Below, in pieces: positions 21,175 through 22,416 of a stretch of 22,416 bases of DNA. The stretch is taken from positions 1 through 22,416 of the forward strand of contig DCHX01000026.1 in the NCBI GenBank assembly GCA_002315685.1, written 5' to 3'. Positions within the stretch are counted from its first letter, which is position 1, and every line of letters begins with the position of its first letter. The position numbers and the translations under genes are program-made. The notes beneath the pieces were generated by a model. It made no database searches. It was given only the letters and a program-made list of their open reading frames with translations, and had not been told where the DNA came from. This stretch comes from Ruminococcaceae bacterium UBA1741. GTDB taxonomy: Bacteria > Bacillota > Clostridia > Oscillospirales > Acutalibacteraceae.

Positions 21175-22074
21175 AATTTCCTCTGAAAAACAAATTTGCG
21201 GTTTTTCTCCTATCTCACCCGACAAAATCACAACCTGTCCTATTGCACCCGTTTTCAGCAACCGTAAAACGATTTCTCTTTTGGGTATTTCAGAAAGCGT
21301 ACCGATATGTGCAGTTGTAATTATTTGAGCACCTGCATTAAAGCCTTGAATTACGGCATCTAATTCCTCTAAGCTTCCTATTTCGTCAAAAGCAACCACA
21401 TCGGGAAAAAGCGTTCTAATCGCAATTTCTATTCCCTTTGCTTTGTTTTCTATTACTAATGTATCGGTGTTATTGCCTAAATCAAAACTGCTTTGTCCTT
21501 TGAAATATGCGGATATTTCGCCTCTTGAATCAATAACGCTTACCTTTTTGTTGCTATTTGATATTTGTCTTATCAAATCTCTTATTATTGTTGTTTTTCC
21601 GCTTGCCGGCTTTCCTAAAATAAGCAGTCCTTTATTATCGTAATTTGAAAAGATATAATCGGCGCATCCGTTTATTTGTCTTGCAATTCGAATGTTAATG
21701 CTTGTAATATCAAAAATCATTCCGTTGCTTGAATATGTACCGCAAATCCCTGCTCTGTGGCCGTTTTCCATCATAACAAAGCCGTTCTTTATCTCCTCGG
21801 TATGAGCATAAACCGAATGCTTTGTAAGAAGCATAAAGCATTCCGCTATATCGCCCTTATCACAACAAACGCAATTACTGCCGAATTTGTATGAGGTTTG
21901 TCCGTTTTTAAGCAAAAAAATCGGTTTTCCCATCACAGTAAAGCATACAGGTAAATTAACCCTTAATCTTATTTCCTCGACGCAGTTCAAAAAATCGTCA
22001 GGCAAAGAAAGAATATAGCACTTGATTCTTTGAGGAATTGCATAAATATAGTTTTTAATGTTTTCTATTTCCAT
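21160..22074 (-). CDS. spoIIIAA: Stage III sporulation protein AA (ATPase)
   Basis: A 304-residue cytoplasmic AAA+-like ATPase of the SpoIIIA complex, related to secretion ATPases and thought to energise the channel. Visible parts are the N-terminal domain with EEIRLRVNLPV, GHRAGICGT and SINIRIARQI, the Walker A GKPASGKTT (about 154-162), Walker B VVAFDEIGS and the sensor region TTAHIG. Start choice: ATG 22074 with GGAAG 8 nt upstream. The in-frame GTG at 22089 lies at or before the transcription start implied by the sigma-E -10 element. First gene of the spoIIIA operon. Confidence 0.96.
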   Translation of the reverse strand: MEIENIKNYIYAIPQRIKCYILSLPDDFLNCVEEIRLRVNLPVCFTVMGKPIFLLKNGQTSYKFGSNCVCCDKGDIAECFMLLTKHSVYAHTEEIKNGFVMMENGHRAGICGTYSSNGMIFDITSINIRIARQINGCADYIFSNYDNKGLLILGKPASGKTTIIRDLIRQISNSNKKVSVIDSRGEISAYFKGQSSFDLGNNTDTLVIENKAKGIEIAIRTLFPDVVAFDEIGSLEELDAVIQGFNAGAQIITTAHIGTLSEIPKREIVLRLLKTGAIGQVVILSGEIGEKPQICFSEEIKFER

Positions 22075-22092
22075 AATCTTCACTTCCACTAA

Positions 22093-22100
22093 ATAGTATG
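22093..22100 (-). promoter_or_regulatory. Sigma-E-like -10 element of the spoIIIA operon
   Basis: CATACTAT on the minus strand matches the sigma-E -10 consensus CATACAMT at 7 of 8 positions, and lies 18 nt before the spoIIIAA ATG. A -35 at 13-15 nt is only a partial match. spoIIIA operons are sigma-E dependent in known spore-formers, which supports the call. Confidence 0.6.
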
Positions 22101-22303
22101 AAGTGTTTGTCCGATTTAGAACTAATAACTTTTCGTTTAAAAAATATTCGTATAGGCATTATGCAATATAAAAAGAAAGCATAGGCAACCGAAATAATAA
22201 TTTGCAAAGCATAGTTATCGAATTATCTGCACCATACTATCTATAAAAATAAACAGAGCTGTAAAAAATACGCAAAAAATACAATAAAATTATTAAAAAA
22301 TAC
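22101..22303. other. AT-rich spacer with no gene seen
   Basis: About 200 bp between the spoIIIA promoter and the tRNA-Gly promoter. I see no ORF with an SD, no stable GC-rich hairpin with a U-tract, and no riboswitch-like element. Confidence 0.6.
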
Positions 22304-22332
22304 TTGATTTTTATTATAAGGTGTGGTAATAT
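22304..22332 (+). promoter_or_regulatory. Promoter of tRNA-Gly
   Basis: TTGATT (22304-22309), 17-nt spacer, TAATAT (22327-22332). The tRNA begins 17 nt after the -10 box, a normal short leader for a tRNA gene. Confidence 0.7.
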
Positions 22333-22348
22333 AACTTTTGTCGTAGAT

Positions 22349-22416
22349 GCGGGTGTAGTTCAATGGCTAGAATCCCAGCCTTCCAAGCTGGTCGTGTGGG
22401 TTCGATTCCCATCACC
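22349..22416 (+). tRNA. tRNA-Gly (anticodon UCC), 3' end cut by window
   Basis: The acceptor 5' strand GCGGGTG begins at 22349. The anticodon arm is CCAGC / CTTCCAA / GCTGG, giving anticodon TCC (reads GGA). The T-arm GTGGG-TTCGATT-CCCAT is complete. The 3' acceptor strand stops after CACC, so 3 acceptor bases, the discriminator and CCA (about 7 nt) are outside the window. It may begin a tRNA cluster. Confidence 0.95.

Overview
The window looks like chromosomal DNA from an AT-rich, endospore-forming member of the Clostridia. An Oscillospiraceae/Ruminococcaceae-type gut bacterium is my best guess. The support is a complete spoIIIA locus, strong Shine-Dalgarno sites, sigma-A-like promoters, and Firmicutes-type PcrA, LepA, Asp23 and a histidine-less HPr relative. 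I see no phage, transposase, CRISPR array or recognisable defence or biosynthetic island. Almost everything reads leftward on the minus strand.

Region 1 (1-13923, minus) is a tightly packed run of 13 genes, in transcription order: lepA (TTG start), a VanY-type D,D-carboxypeptidase, murD, two M42 aminopeptidases, a GNAT-like protein, a PLP-dependent Met-gamma-lyase/aluminium-resistance protein, an unrecognised 222-residue protein, a His15-less HPr-like protein, pcrA, a DUF975-like membrane protein, a DUF5412-type protein, and rlmD (cut by the window edge). Gaps are at most about 21 nt and several genes overlap (ATGA, TAATG or 8 nt), so co-transcription and translational coupling are likely. 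The run mixes ribosome function, peptidoglycan metabolism, peptide turnover and DNA repair.

Region 2 (about 13924-16950) is a mosaic of regulators and RNA: a terminator-ended XRE regulator (minus), a tRNA-Thr(CGU) gene with its own consensus promoter (plus), two nearly identical 39-bp hairpin/terminator elements, a perfect-consensus minus-strand promoter that points through those repeats and antisense to the tRNA, a DacF-like S11 carboxypeptidase (minus), and a divergent orphan metallophosphoesterase (plus) that ends in a bidirectional terminator.

Region 3 (16954-22100, minus) is the whole spoIIIA operon (spoIIIAA-AB-AC-AD-AE-AF-AG-AH) followed by an Asp23/YqhY gene, preceded by a sigma-E-like -10 element. 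It encodes the mother-cell half of the SpoIIIA-SpoIIQ 'feeding tube' channel made during engulfment. The spoIIIAA-spoIIIAB junction is unusual. It holds a predicted 23-codon ORF with its own RBS, and a long RNA stem, supported by G-U pairs only on the coding strand, that would hide the spoIIIAB RBS. This is my strongest candidate for an undescribed regulatory arrangement. The window ends in a tRNA-Gly(UCC) gene on the plus strand, truncated by about 7 nt.

Where a longer reading began at a TTG or GTG overlapping or lying upstream of the Shine-Dalgarno, I moved the start to the internal ATG and give the reason in the entry.
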